NCBI GenBank assembly: GCA_964418605.1
Contig: CAYQLY010000008.1
Coordinates: 1 to 64,000 of the forward strand
DNA length: 64,000 nt
Direction: 5' to 3'
Source of the DNA: CAYQLY01 sp964418605
GTDB lineage: Bacteria; Bacteroidota; Bacteroidia; Cytophagales; Cyclobacteriaceae
Made by a program: the position numbers and the translations under genes. Shown in pieces: positions 9,306 through 19,312 of this stretch; position 1 is the first letter of the stretch; each line of letters opens with the position of its first letter. The notes under the pieces were generated by a model that was not told the origin of the DNA, searched no databases, and saw nothing but the letters and a program-made list of their open reading frames with translations.

Positions 9306-11837
9306 ATGGAAGCTAAATTTTCAAATCGGGTAAAAGAAGTTATTGCTTTAAGTAAAGAAGAAGCATTACGATTGGGTCATGATTATATTGGTGTTGAGCA
9401 TTTTTTGCTTGGTATTATTCGAGAAGGGGAAGGCGTGGCTGTAAGTTTATTGAAGAAATTAGGCGTGTCTTTAGATGAGCTTCGTGAAACTGTGGAGCAA
9501 GCCATTCAAGGAACAGCTAAGTCATCAAAAAATGGATCTAATGTAAGTAGTATTCCACTTACCAAACAATCTGAAAAAATTTTAAAAATCACTTACCTTG
9601 AAGCTAAAATTTTTAGAAGCCAGTTAATTGGTACAGAGCATTTGCTCTTATCAATTTTAAGAGATATGGATAGTGTACCTACCCAGATATTAGAAAAATA
9701 TCAAGTAAACTACGATACAGTAAAAGAATTATTAGAATATCAAGTAGATAGTCCAATGGATTCATCAGATACAGATGATAATGACGATGATTCTTCTAAA
9801 TTATTTGGTTCAGGTAAAGACTCAAAGACTTCATCAGAGAAATCGAGAACGCCGGTATTAGATAATTTTGGTAGAGATCTTACCAGATTAGCTGAGGAGG
9901 GAAAGTTGGACCCTATTGTAGGAAGAGAAAAAGAAATTGAACGTGTAGCTCAGATATTGAGTCGACGAAAAAAGAATAATCCATTATTAATTGGAGAACC
10001 TGGTGTAGGTAAAACAGCTATTGCTGAAGGGTTAGCATTACGCATTGTTCAACGAAAAGTGTCACGTGTTTTATTTGGGAAGCGTGTAGTGACCTTGGAT
10101 TTAGCTTCATTAGTGGCAGGCACAAAATACCGAGGTCAGTTTGAAGAGCGTATGAAGGCGGTGATGAATGAGTTAGAAAAATCAGCAGATGTGATTCTTT
10201 TTATTGATGAAATTCATACGATTGTTGGGGCAGGAGGAGCATCAGGTTCGCTTGATGCGTCTAATATGTTTAAGCCTGCTTTGGCTCGAGGTGATATTCA
10301 ATGTGTTGGGGCTACAACATTGGATGAATACCGTCAATACATTGAAAAAGATGGTGCTTTGGCAAGACGCTTTCAGATTGTGATGGTCGAAGCCACATCG
10401 GTTGAAGAGACGATTGAAATCTTGAATAATATTAAAGATAAATATGAAGACCACCATCATGTCTCATATACTAAAGAAGCTATTGAATCATGTGTAAAAA
10501 TGTCAAATCGCTATATTACAGATCGATTCTTGCCAGATAAAGCTATTGATGTATTAGATGAAGCAGGTGCACGTGTTCATTTGAATAATATTCATGTCCC
10601 TGAGGATATTTTAAAGCTAGAGGCAGCTATTGAAAATATTAAAAAAGAAAAAACGCAGGTAGTCAAGAGTCAAAAATATGAAGAGGCTGCTCAATTGCGT
10701 GATAAAGAGAAAAAATTATTAGAACAACTCGATCAAGCTAAAAACCGCTGGGAAGAAGAAACGAAAAAGAAAAGATATACCGTTGATGAAGATAATGTAG
10801 CTGAGGTTATAGCAAGCATGACGGGGGTTCCTGTTCAAAAAATTGCTCAACATGAAGGTAATAAATTGTTAAGCATGGCCCAAGATCTTCAAGGCAAAGT
10901 TATCGGTCAAGATCAAGCAGTATTAAAACTTGTTAAAGCTATTCAGCGCACCAGAGTGGGGTTAAAAGATCCTAAACGCCCGATTGGATCCTTCATCTTT
11001 TTAGGTCCTACAGGAGTTGGAAAAACAGAGCTTGCTAAAGTATTAGCATCTTATTTATTTGATAAAGAGGATGCACTCGTTCGTATTGATATGAGTGAGT
11101 ATATGGAAAAGTTTTCTGTCTCTCGATTAATTGGAGCTCCTCCGGGTTATGTTGGATATGAAGAAGGTGGTCAGTTGACAGAAAAAATTAGACGAAAGCC
11201 ATATAGTGTTATTTTGTTGGACGAAATTGAAAAAGCACATCCAGATGTATTTAATTTATTATTACAAGTACTGGATGATGGTATTTTAACAGATGGCTTG
11301 GGACGACGTGTTGATTTTAGAAATACCATTATCATTATGACATCTAATATTGGTATTAGAGATCTTAAAGACTTTGGAACGGGAGTAGGTTTTTCAACTC
11401 AGTCGCGCCAAGAAAATCAAGATGAAGTAGTCAAAACGACGATTCAGAATGCTTTGAAAAAAGCATTCTCACCCGAGTTTTTGAACAGAATAGATGATGT
11501 GATTATATTTAATTCATTACAACGTTCTCACCTTCACCTTATCATTGATATTGCACTGGGCAAACTGTTTGAACGTATCAAAACCCTAGGCTATACAGTA
11601 GAAGTGACAGAAAAAACAAAAGATTTCTTGTCAGATAAAGGCTATGATCCTCAATATGGTGCTCGCCCATTAAATCGAGCTATTCAAAAATATGTTGAAG
11701 ATTTATTGGCTGAAGAAATGCTCAAGCATGAATTAACTGGTACGGAGACTATTGTATTGGATTATCCAGGTGAAGGCGATAGCTTGACCATCAAAGTAAA
11801 AAATAAAAAGCCAGAAAAAACGAAAGGTAAAAGCTAA
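9306..11837 (+). CDS. clpC: ATP-dependent Clp protease ATP-binding subunit ClpC
   Basis: 843 residues. This is an HSP100 unfoldase that feeds proteins to ClpP. It has a double Clp N-domain (about 1-150) and a first AAA module with Walker A GEPGVGKTA and Walker B VILFIDEIH. A UVR-like middle motif (KSQKYEEAAQLRDKEKKL, about 455-475) marks ClpC as distinct from ClpA and ClpB. A second AAA module has GPTGVGKTE and VILLDEIEKAHPDVF, followed by the D2-small domain. An acidic, serine-rich linker (about 150-180) joins the N-domain to the first AAA module. It is monocistronic, with a clear terminator behind it. Confidence 0.93.
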   Translation: MEAKFSNRVKEVIALSKEEALRLGHDYIGVEHFLLGIIREGEGVAVSLLKKLGVSLDELRETVEQAIQGTAKSSKNGSNVSSIPLTKQSEKILKITYLEAKIFRSQLIGTEHLLLSILRDMDSVPTQILEKYQVNYDTVKELLEYQVDSPMDSSDTDDNDDDSSKLFGSGKDSKTSSEKSRTPVLDNFGRDLTRLAEEGKLDPIVGREKEIERVAQILSRRKKNNPLLIGEPGVGKTAIAEGLALRIVQRKVSRVLFGKRVVTLDLASLVAGTKYRGQFEERMKAVMNELEKSADVILFIDEIHTIVGAGGASGSLDASNMFKPALARGDIQCVGATTLDEYRQYIEKDGALARRFQIVMVEATSVEETIEILNNIKDKYEDHHHVSYTKEAIESCVKMSNRYITDRFLPDKAIDVLDEAGARVHLNNIHVPEDILKLEAAIENIKKEKTQVVKSQKYEEAAQLRDKEKKLLEQLDQAKNRWEEETKKKRYTVDEDNVAEVIASMTGVPVQKIAQHEGNKLLSMAQDLQGKVIGQDQAVLKLVKAIQRTRVGLKDPKRPIGSFIFLGPTGVGKTELAKVLASYLFDKEDALVRIDMSEYMEKFSVSRLIGAPPGYVGYEEGGQLTEKIRRKPYSVILLDEIEKAHPDVFNLLLQVLDDGILTDGLGRRVDFRNTIIIMTSNIGIRDLKDFGTGVGFSTQSRQENQDEVVKTTIQNALKKAFSPEFLNRIDDVIIFNSLQRSHLHLIIDIALGKLFERIKTLGYTVEVTEKTKDFLSDKGYDPQYGARPLNRAIQKYVEDLLAEEMLKHELTGTETIVLDYPGEGDSLTIKVKNKKPEKTKGKS

Positions 11838-11867
11838 ATGAAATTAAATAGTTAATGTCATTTTTTT

Positions 11868-11899
11868 AAAGCATCTATAGATTAGATGCTTTTTTTTAC
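11868..11899 (+). terminator. Terminator after clpC
   Basis: A 9-bp perfect stem (11868-11876 with 11884-11892, loop of 7) runs into a long T tract. It lies 30 bases after the clpC stop. The remaining 140 bases to the next gene hold no convincing gene. Confidence 0.75.
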
Positions 11900-12041
11900 T
11901 AAAAAAATAAAATCTATTTTTTGAAGTAGCAGTTATGGAAAAATTAAAAAATAGTATTTTCACTGATAAGTTAGCTCTCTATAATACATGTACTTAAAAT
12001 AGTTAAATATATTTATATAACCTTTAAAAAAAAATCTTAGT

Positions 12042-12929
12042 ATGAAACTCAATTTTAAAAAACGATTTTGGAAATTAGCCAGATGGTTTGGTGTTCTTTT
12101 TTGTTTGCTTTTTATTTTTAGACTCATTTATGGGTATGTGGCAAAAGATGTAGCAGAGTATGTATCTGACTATAGCAGTGATTTTTTTAGCAACCTGAGC
12201 AATTTAAGAAAAAATTATGCTTCTGAAAAAATGTATACTAAAGGAGGCGATGTACAATACCAAGCCAATGTAGCCTCTAATCAAAAATATGAAAAAACAG
12301 CATCTGTAAAGATCAAATCGGCTGAGTTTGGTGCAGATCAAAAACAAATTAAAGAAAAAACAAAAAAATATAATGCCATTGTTCAGTATGAGCAAAATAT
12401 AGGTCAAAAAGGGAATAGAGAAATACATTTGCTTATTGGTGTAGACCCACTTCTATTTGATTCGTTTTATATAGATATTCAAAAAATCGGTGTAATAAAA
12501 GCAACTGAAATCACTAAGGTTGATAAAACCAATGAGTATAGGCAGTTGAATGCTAGAAAAGTATCCCTTGAAAAAACATTGAAATCACTCAATGAGCTTA
12601 AATCCAAAGGCGGACAAGTGGCTGACTTTGTATCGCTCCATGATAAGATTCTTGAAATAGAAACTGTACTTCAGGAGTTAGGAGTGGAGCTTGGTAATTT
12701 TGATACAGAAAATGAATTCTGTACAATTAAGTTATCTCTTTATGAAGGCGCAACAGAAAAAGGGGTCAGTTTAATTCATCGTATAAAGGTTGCATTGGAG
12801 TGGACTATTAAATATTTTGCTATACTTATATGTTCACTGCTTGCACTTTCATGTACTGTTTTTATTTTACTTCTTATTATAGATAAACTAAAGCTTATAA
12901 ACTCAGTAGCTGATAAATTAAATCAATAG
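12042..12929 (+). CDS. DUF4349 membrane-anchored protein
   Basis: 295 residues. An N-terminal membrane segment (about 15-32) is followed by an extracytoplasmic region. A second strong hydrophobic segment lies near the C-terminus (about 258-282), with a short basic cytoplasmic end. The middle holds the DUF4349 pattern: paired beta segments (KTASVKIKSAEF, NREIHLLIGVDP), then a helical coiled-coil (EYRQLNARKVSLEKTLKSLNELKSK), then a final strand (NEFCTIKLSLYE). The biochemical role of DUF4349 is unknown. It is followed 6 bases later by a DUF1801 gene and is probably co-transcribed with it. Confidence 0.75.
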   Translation: MKLNFKKRFWKLARWFGVLFCLLFIFRLIYGYVAKDVAEYVSDYSSDFFSNLSNLRKNYASEKMYTKGGDVQYQANVASNQKYEKTASVKIKSAEFGADQKQIKEKTKKYNAIVQYEQNIGQKGNREIHLLIGVDPLLFDSFYIDIQKIGVIKATEITKVDKTNEYRQLNARKVSLEKTLKSLNELKSKGGQVADFVSLHDKILEIETVLQELGVELGNFDTENEFCTIKLSLYEGATEKGVSLIHRIKVALEWTIKYFAILICSLLALSCTVFILLLIIDKLKLINSVADKLNQ

Positions 12930-12935
12930 ATAGAT

Positions 12936-13391
12936 ATGAAATCAAATGCGGTAACGCCTCAAGCCTATATTGATAAGTTGCCTGAAGAAAGAAAAGCAGC
13001 TATGTCGGAATTACGAAAAGTGATTCTAAAAAATATACCAAAAGGATTTTCTGAGACGATAACTTATGGTATGATAAGTTATGTTGTGCCGCATACCTTA
13101 TATCCAGATGGCTACCATTGTGATCCAACTCTACCACTACCTTTTTTGAGTATTGCTTCACAAAAGAATTTTATAGCTGTTTATCATATGGGGTTATATG
13201 GAGATGAAAAATTATTAGATTGGTTTACAAAAGAATACCCTAAGCACTCTAAAACGAAATTAGATATGGGTAAGAGTTGCATACGTTTTAAAAAGATAGA
13301 TCAAATTCCATATCAACTAATTGGAGAATTGGCAGCTAAAATGACTCCTAAAGAGTGGATAGTAATTTATGAAAATAATCTAAAAAAATAA
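12936..13391 (+). CDS. DUF1801 (YdhG-like) protein
   Basis: 151 residues, soluble. It has the DUF1801 signature: an N-terminal YIDKLPEERKAAMSELRKVI helix, then TITYGMISYVVP, the central FLSIASQKNFIAVYHMGLYG, and the C-terminal KSCIRFKKIDQIP. Structures of the family show a small alpha/beta fold often compared with iron-chaperone (frataxin-like) proteins, but the function remains uncertain. It follows the DUF4349 gene closely and is followed by a hairpin terminator. Confidence 0.8.
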   Translation: MKSNAVTPQAYIDKLPEERKAAMSELRKVILKNIPKGFSETITYGMISYVVPHTLYPDGYHCDPTLPLPFLSIASQKNFIAVYHMGLYGDEKLLDWFTKEYPKHSKTKLDMGKSCIRFKKIDQIPYQLIGELAAKMTPKEWIVIYENNLKK

Positions 13392-13403
13392 TTTAGGTGT
13401 TTT

Positions 13404-13430
13404 GTGGATAGTGTATATCCACTATTTTTA
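13404..13430 (+). terminator. Terminator after the DUF1801 gene
   Basis: A 7-bp perfect stem (13404-13410 with 13416-13422, loop of 5) is followed by TATTTTTA, 12 bases after the stop. An alternative overlapping 6-bp pairing also exists. Confidence 0.5.
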
Positions 13431-13448
13431 CTTTTCAATTTACTTCTG

Positions 13449-13456
13449 TAATCTTG
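13449..13456 (+). promoter_or_regulatory. Possible -7 box of lysA
   Basis: TAATCTTG has one mismatch to TAnnTTTG and ends 4 bases before the lysA ATG. If it is used, the mRNA would be essentially leaderless, as proposed here for parC and pssA. Confidence 0.3.
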
Positions 13457-13460
13457 CATC

Positions 13461-14681
13461 ATGGTTATATCTATCGATAAACAACAACTCGTATCTATTG
13501 CTCAGGAATTTGGAACGCCTCTTTATGTGTATCATGCTGAAAAAATAGCTGAACAATATCAAAAATTACAAAAAGCATTTACACATGCCAACGCAAGATT
13601 TTTTTACGCTTGTAAAGCTCTAAGTAATATTAATATTTTAAGGTATATAAATCAATTAGGCGCTGGATTAGACTGCGTAAGTATTTATGAAGTACAGTTA
13701 GGTTTACGAGCTGGCTTTGATCCGAAAAATATATTATTTACACCCAATTGTGTTGATTTTGAAGAGATTGAATTAGCAAAAAAATTAAACGTTAATATTA
13801 ATATTGATAATATTTCCATATTAGAACAATTTGGAAATAAATATGGCAATACATACCCTGTTTGTATTCGATTGAATCCACACATTATGGCAGGAGGGAA
13901 TTATAAAATTTCTACTGGCCATATCGATAGTAAGTTTGGTATTTCCATTCATCAAATTCGACATATTGAACGCATTGTGAAAACAACAGGTCTTCATGTG
14001 AAGGGCCTACACATGCACACTGGAAGTGAAATAAAAGATATTGATGTGTTTCTAAAAGGAGTGGAAATCTTATTTGAAGTAGCTAAGTCATTTACAGAGT
14101 TAGAATTTATCGATTTAGGAAGTGGATTTAAAGTGGCTTATCATCCAGACGATACAGAAACAGATATTAAATTGCTTGGTAAAAAAATAGGAGAGGTTTT
14201 TAGTGCTTTCGAAAAAGAACACCATCGTCCATTGCAAATTTGGTTTGAACCCGGTAAATATATGGTGAGTGAGTGCGGCTATTTCATTGTAAAGGCCAAT
14301 GTGATTAAACAAACGACCGCTACTGTTTTTGTGGGTGTTAACTCAGGATTTAACCATTTGATTCGTCCCATGTTTTATGATGCGTATCACCGTATTGATA
14401 ATATATCTAATCCGAATGGTGCTGAACGTATTTATACGGTTGTTGGTAATATTTGCGAGACGGATACATTTGCTTGGGATCGCAAATTACATGAAGTCCG
14501 TGAAGGGGATCTGCTGGTTTTTTATAATGCAGGTGCGTATGGATTTGAAATGGCAAGTAATTTTAATAGCCGTTTTCGTCCAGCAGAGGTGTTTGTAAAA
14601 GATGAGAAAGTTCATCTCATTCGAAAACGAGAATCTTTGGAAGATTTGTTGAGGAGCCAGGTGGAAGTGGATATTTTCTGA
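13461..14681 (+). CDS. lysA: Diaminopimelate decarboxylase
   Basis: 406 residues. This is a PLP enzyme of fold III that converts meso-diaminopimelate to lysine, the last step of the DAP pathway. The PLP lysine is in FFYACKALSN (about residue 52). Substrate and cofactor signatures include HTGSEI, the glycine-rich LGSGFK, WFEPGKYMV, and the dimer-interface motif CETD (NICETDTFAWDR). The length is within the family range. It stands alone, so lysine synthesis genes are dispersed in this genome. Confidence 0.92.
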   Translation: MVISIDKQQLVSIAQEFGTPLYVYHAEKIAEQYQKLQKAFTHANARFFYACKALSNINILRYINQLGAGLDCVSIYEVQLGLRAGFDPKNILFTPNCVDFEEIELAKKLNVNINIDNISILEQFGNKYGNTYPVCIRLNPHIMAGGNYKISTGHIDSKFGISIHQIRHIERIVKTTGLHVKGLHMHTGSEIKDIDVFLKGVEILFEVAKSFTELEFIDLGSGFKVAYHPDDTETDIKLLGKKIGEVFSAFEKEHHRPLQIWFEPGKYMVSECGYFIVKANVIKQTTATVFVGVNSGFNHLIRPMFYDAYHRIDNISNPNGAERIYTVVGNICETDTFAWDRKLHEVREGDLLVFYNAGAYGFEMASNFNSRFRPAEVFVKDEKVHLIRKRESLEDLLRSQVEVDIF

Positions 14682-14763
14682 TAATTTTATTTTCTAATGA
14701 AAGAAAGTATATAGCTTCCGACACAGTTGAAGATAAAGAGTTTATATAATAATTAAAAAAATA

Positions 14764-15399
14764 ATGAAAAAAGTAATAGCAATTGCATTTTGTTTTATCA
14801 GATGTATATTTTTTGCTTTAAGCCAACAGGTAGAACCTAATCTTGGCATCGGTGTGGTGAGTATAAATTATGTGAACAATACTGATAAAAACAGAAACAT
14901 AGATTTTTTTTTATCTTCAGAAAGTAAACCATCTACAGTAAGCCTTGAGTATATAGATGAACAACTTCGTGAAGATAATGGTGAATTTTATATTAAACCA
15001 TTGGAATATATGCCTACTCCTGGTCGTATTCTATTTAGATGTATCGGAGAAACAAAACAAATGTATCAAGTTGTTCTTAACGAGTCCACTAAAGAAGTAA
15101 ATTGGTTAAAGAAAGAAACCATGATAGAGTTTCACTCATGGTTGTCTTATTTGAAAGGCTCGCAGTGCATTGAAAATTACCTTGTCTCTAACCCTTTGAG
15201 GAAAAAACCTAGATTCAATTCTGATACTATTGTAACTGATAATGATTGTACTAAATTTGAAATTAATCGCATGAAAGGAGAGTGGATAAAAGTCAGCATG
15301 AGCTATATGTGTGAGCAAGGTGTTGATGAACTTATATCAGGTTGGATTAAGTGGTGTAATGGTGATGAGATTATCGTGAACAAGTTATATAGTGAATAG
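14764..15399 (+). CDS. Secreted protein of unknown function
   Basis: 211 residues. A signal peptide (VIAIAFCFIRCIFFALSQQ) precedes a compact domain. The C-terminal part (RMKGEWIKVSMSY...GWIKWCNGDEIIV) has the tryptophan and glycine spacing of a bacterial SH3-like domain. Four cysteines in the mature part could form disulfides. I recognise no named family. It is transcribed alone and converges on mutS with an 18-base gap. Confidence 0.65.
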   Translation: MKKVIAIAFCFIRCIFFALSQQVEPNLGIGVVSINYVNNTDKNRNIDFFLSSESKPSTVSLEYIDEQLREDNGEFYIKPLEYMPTPGRILFRCIGETKQMYQVVLNESTKEVNWLKKETMIEFHSWLSYLKGSQCIENYLVSNPLRKKPRFNSDTIVTDNDCTKFEINRMKGEWIKVSMSYMCEQGVDELISGWIKWCNGDEIIVNKLYSE

Positions 15400-15417
15400 C
15401 GCATAGTCAAGTCAAAA

Positions 15418-18024
15418 TTATTTTTTCTCTATAATTTGTTTTAATTCATTCAGCTTTAATAATGCCTCAACGGGAGACAATGTATTGATATCAATCGCTT
15501 CTATTATTTTTTTTATTTTTTCAAGAGCAGCATTTTCTGCTTCAAACAAAGTAAGCTGGTATTTTTTAGAAATAGGTTCAAGAGATGGAGTATTTTTTTC
15601 ATTGAGGTGATCACGTTCGAGGTGTTGTAAAATTTCATTAGCTCGTGTGATGATGCTATGAGGTACGCCAGCGAGTTGTGCTACATGAATTCCAAAGCTA
15701 TGTTCACTTCCACCTTCTTGAAGTTTACGTAAGAAGATAATCTTTTGATTAACTTCTTTAACAGATACGTTGAAATTCTTTACACGAGGCAGTTCCTCAG
15801 CCAACTGATGTAATTCATGGTAGTGAGTAGCAAATAATGTTTTGGGTTTATACTTTGGATGATTATGCAAATATTCTACAATGGACCAAGCAATAGAAAT
15901 GCCATCATATGTACTTGTGCCTCGACCGATTTCATCCATAAGGAGAAGACTGCGTTCACTTAAGTTATTCAGAATGCTGGCTGTCTCCATCATTTCTACC
16001 ATAAAAGTCGACTCCCCTTTAGATACATTATCGGAAGCACCAACACGTGTAAAAATTTTATCTACTAATCCAATCTCTGCTGATTCAGCAGGTACAAAAC
16101 AACCCATTTGAGCCATTAATACAATCAATGCCGTTTGACGTAAAACAGCTGATTTGCCAGCCATATTGGGGCCGGTGATAATGATAATTTGTTGTTGCTC
16201 ATCATCTAGATAAATATCATTTGGAATATAAGAGTCACCTGGCTTGAGTTGCTTTTCAATAACAGGATGTCTTCCGGCTTTAATTGTTAAGGACATGCCT
16301 TCATTCAGTTTTGGAAGCACATAGTTATTTTTAGAAGCAACCTCTGTAAACGAACATAAACAGTCTAACTCAGCTACTAATCGGGCATTTTGTTGAATAG
16401 GCGCAATATAGCTTACGACATCGGTGATTAGTTCCTGAAAAAGATGTTGTTCAATAGAAATAATTTTGTCTTCAGCATGAAGAATAGTTTCTTCATATTT
16501 TTTTAACTCTTCCGTGATATACCGTTCAGCGTTAGTAAGAGTTTGTTTTCGAATCCATTCTTTGGGTACTTTATGCTGATGGCTATGTGTAACTTCTAAG
16601 TAATAGCCAAAGACTTTGTTGTATGAAATTTTTAAAGATGAAATTCCTGTTCGTTCTATTTCACGTTGTTGTATTTCCAGAAGATACTCTTTCCCAGAAT
16701 TAGCAATTTTACGTAGCTCGTCTAGTTCAGGGTGTATGCCATTATTGATAAGTCCTCCTTGATTAATTCCAAGTGGTGGGTTTTCGAGTAGTGTGTTTTC
16801 TAGTTTTTCGATTAAAAAATCACAGGGAATTAATTGATCACCTATTTTTTTAAGCGGGGCTAGGGTTGTATTCTCAATTTGATTTTTAATAGGCAGTGTA
16901 CTTTTTAATGCTTTTTTGAGCTGTTGCATTTCCCTTGGATTAATGCGTTTAGCAGCTACTTTTGATATTAATCGTTCAAGATCGCCTATTTTTTTAAGTT
17001 GCTCTTGGATAAATTGATAACTATTTTTTTCTTCTTTCAGAAATTGAACAATAGATAATCGTTCTTCAATTAATTTTTTCTCTTTTAAAGGAAGAAGCAT
17101 CCATTTTTTCAATAGCCTTGCACCCATGGGGGTGAGTGTGTGATCTAGAACTTCCAATAATGATGTTCCTTCTTCGTGTTGAGGATAAATAATTTCTAAA
17201 TTCCGTAGGGTGAATCGATCAAGCCAAACATAGTTTTCTTCTTCTATGCGAGAAATAGATGAAATGTGTTGTAGTTCATGATGTTCTGTTTCGGATAAAT
17301 AGTGTAAGATAGATCCAGCTGCAATGATGCCTTCTGGTATGGTTTCAATTCCAAAACCTTTGAGTTGATTAGTTTTAAAATGGTGTGTAAGTTTTTCGAA
17401 AGCATAATCATATTGATAAATCCAATCTTCGAGTAGATAAGTATTATATTTTTCATCAATTAAAGAAGCGGATTTATTTTTTTGTTGTTTAGATAATAAT
17501 AGTTCGGAAGGGTTAAATTTTTGTATAAGTTGATCAATGTATGATGCATTACCTTGTGTAGTTGTGAATTCGCCTGTTGATATATCCAAGAAAGCAATGC
17601 CTATACTTTCTTTTGCGAAATGGATGGAAGCTAGATAATTATTTGATTTATTTTGTAAGACATGATCGTTATAAGATACACCTGGAGTTACTAATTCTGT
17701 AACTCCTCTTTTTACAATACCTTTAGCTGTCTTAGGATCTTCCAGTTGATCACAAATAGCTACCCGATGTCCTGCACGTACAAGTTTGGGTAGATATACA
17801 TCGAGGGAGTGATGAGGAAATCCTGCTAATTCCACTTCTGAAGCTGCTCCATTAGAGCGTTTGGTTAATACAATATCCAATACTTTGCTTGCCTTGATGG
17901 CATCTTCACCAAATGTTTCGTAGAAGTCGCCTACTCGAAAAAGCAGCAAAGCTCCTGGATATTTTGCCTTGATGCTATGGTATTGCTTCATTAAAGGCGT
18001 TTCAACTACTTCTTTTTTTGACAC
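15418..18024 (-). CDS. mutS: DNA mismatch repair protein MutS
   Basis: 868 residues. It binds base mismatches and starts methyl-independent repair. The mismatch-contact motif is seen as LLFRVGDFYETFGEDA near the N-terminus. The ATPase has Walker A GPNMAGKSAVLRQ, then STFMVEMMET, and Walker B LLLMDEIGRGTSTYDG. FATHYHEL follows. The start is a GTG. I preferred it over the internal ATG at codon 12 because MutS homologues begin with the same KEVVETPLMKQY leader. It stands alone and the partner mutL is not in the window. Confidence 0.95.
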   Translation of the reverse strand: MSKKEVVETPLMKQYHSIKAKYPGALLLFRVGDFYETFGEDAIKASKVLDIVLTKRSNGAASEVELAGFPHHSLDVYLPKLVRAGHRVAICDQLEDPKTAKGIVKRGVTELVTPGVSYNDHVLQNKSNNYLASIHFAKESIGIAFLDISTGEFTTTQGNASYIDQLIQKFNPSELLLSKQQKNKSASLIDEKYNTYLLEDWIYQYDYAFEKLTHHFKTNQLKGFGIETIPEGIIAAGSILHYLSETEHHELQHISSISRIEEENYVWLDRFTLRNLEIIYPQHEEGTSLLEVLDHTLTPMGARLLKKWMLLPLKEKKLIEERLSIVQFLKEEKNSYQFIQEQLKKIGDLERLISKVAAKRINPREMQQLKKALKSTLPIKNQIENTTLAPLKKIGDQLIPCDFLIEKLENTLLENPPLGINQGGLINNGIHPELDELRKIANSGKEYLLEIQQREIERTGISSLKISYNKVFGYYLEVTHSHQHKVPKEWIRKQTLTNAERYITEELKKYEETILHAEDKIISIEQHLFQELITDVVSYIAPIQQNARLVAELDCLCSFTEVASKNNYVLPKLNEGMSLTIKAGRHPVIEKQLKPGDSYIPNDIYLDDEQQQIIIITGPNMAGKSAVLRQTALIVLMAQMGCFVPAESAEIGLVDKIFTRVGASDNVSKGESTFMVEMMETASILNNLSERSLLLMDEIGRGTSTYDGISIAWSIVEYLHNHPKYKPKTLFATHYHELHQLAEELPRVKNFNVSVKEVNQKIIFLRKLQEGGSEHSFGIHVAQLAGVPHSIITRANEILQHLERDHLNEKNTPSLEPISKKYQLTLFEAENAALEKIKKIIEAIDINTLSPVEALLKLNELKQIIEKK

Positions 18025-18102
18025 GTATTTAAATTAGAATAGCTTGTGTAAGTTTACATAAAAGAGAGCTAATGACAAAAAGAATTGTTTAACCATGGTG
18101 GA

Positions 18103-19308
18103 TTAAAGAGATTTATTTAATACCCGAACTAGGGTATGTAGTTTTAATGTGGTTTCATCTAATTCATTTTCTGGTATAGATTCTTCTGTGATTCCTGCTC
18201 CTGCATGCAATATGATATTCTGATTTTCTATTTTCATACATCTTAGATTTACAAATAAAGATGAGGTATTATTTATATTAATGGGGCCAAGAAATCCGCT
18301 ATAGAGCTTTCTTGGATAGTGTTCATGTTGTAAAATAAATGACATGGCTTCTTTTTTTGGTATACCACATACAGCAGGAGTAGGGTGAAGCAGTTGAATG
18401 AGTGTATTAATGTTAGAATGATTATCTTCTTGTAAACTAGCCGAGAAAGTAGTTTTTAAATGCAGTATATTCCCTGCTTCACTTGTTTCTGGGCCCATTA
18501 CTTCAAATTTTTTGATTTCTGTTTTTTTAAAACAATCTATAATATACGTGCTTACCAAGTGCTGTTCTTCTATTTCTTTTTTAGACCATCTGGTTTGATT
18601 AATGGGTTCATTTTTTTTCTGTTGTGTTCCTGCTAAAGCAATTGTTTCTAAGTTATTTTTTTCATTAATGGAGAGAAGTAGCTCAGGACTTGCCCCCAGC
18701 CATGTGCCATACTCAGGTGTATATGTTAGAGAGTTGAATGTGCTCGGATATAGAGTACTAAGTTCTTGAAATAAAAGAATTGGATTGCTCGATGTGATTG
18801 GTTGGATAAATTGACGAGAGAGTACTATTTTTTGATAATTGTTTTTCTTAATTTCTTGAATGGCATGTCTGACAGCACTGGTAAATATTGCTTCATTTTC
18901 TTTGTTTTTTTGATCTATAGTACGAGTAGTTGATAGTGTAGTAGAGTTATTGTTGAAATTTAATAAAGCTATTTTTAGATAGGCTATAATTTTTTTTGAA
19001 ATGGAGTCTTTCTCATCTAAAAAAAATAAACATTGATTTAGAGAAGAGTAATAGCAATTAGCCGGTATCAAGCAGGATTGGCTAGCAGAGTTTATAAATG
19101 GACAAATAGAAAAACCAGATTGTTCTGTAAATGGATATATATTTTTAGTAAATGTATAACCTATAAGTAGATGTTGTTCATTTTGATTGGGTAGCTTCCA
19201 AATGGCAATAGGCAAATTAAGATGGTGTGCAGTCTGCCATAATGCGTCCAGTATATTTTCATTAGAAAATGACTTCAAAAAATGGGTATCTGAAAATGGA
19301 TGTAACAT
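18103..19308 (-). CDS. menF: Isochorismate synthase
   Basis: 401 residues. It belongs to the chorismate-binding family and isomerises chorismate to isochorismate, the entry to menaquinone synthesis. Signatures in order are NYQKIVLSRQ, TWLGASPELLL, ETIALAGTQ, HPTPAVCGIPK and YSGFLGPIN, with LHAGAGI near the end. EntC-type siderophore enzymes share these motifs. No siderophore genes are near, and a hotdog thioesterase sits 4 bases upstream, so a menaquinone role is more likely. It is the distal gene of that two-gene unit. Confidence 0.87.
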   Translation of the reverse strand: MLHPFSDTHFLKSFSNENILDALWQTAHHLNLPIAIWKLPNQNEQHLLIGYTFTKNIYPFTEQSGFSICPFINSASQSCLIPANCYYSSLNQCLFFLDEKDSISKKIIAYLKIALLNFNNNSTTLSTTRTIDQKNKENEAIFTSAVRHAIQEIKKNNYQKIVLSRQFIQPITSSNPILLFQELSTLYPSTFNSLTYTPEYGTWLGASPELLLSINEKNNLETIALAGTQQKKNEPINQTRWSKKEIEEQHLVSTYIIDCFKKTEIKKFEVMGPETSEAGNILHLKTTFSASLQEDNHSNINTLIQLLHPTPAVCGIPKKEAMSFILQHEHYPRKLYSGFLGPININNTSSLFVNLRCMKIENQNIILHAGAGITEESIPENELDETTLKLHTLVRVLNKSL

Positions 19309-19312
19309 GTCA

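Noticed and set aside
11935..11997. A 20-codon ORF in the gap after clpC beginning MEKLKNSIF
   Set aside because: It is shorter than any precursor family I know, lacks a GG site and has no promoter or terminator of its own.
12936..13391. DUF4349-DUF1801 pair as a toxin-antitoxin module
   Set aside because: Both are widespread families with normal sizes and there is no toxin fold or autoregulatory site.
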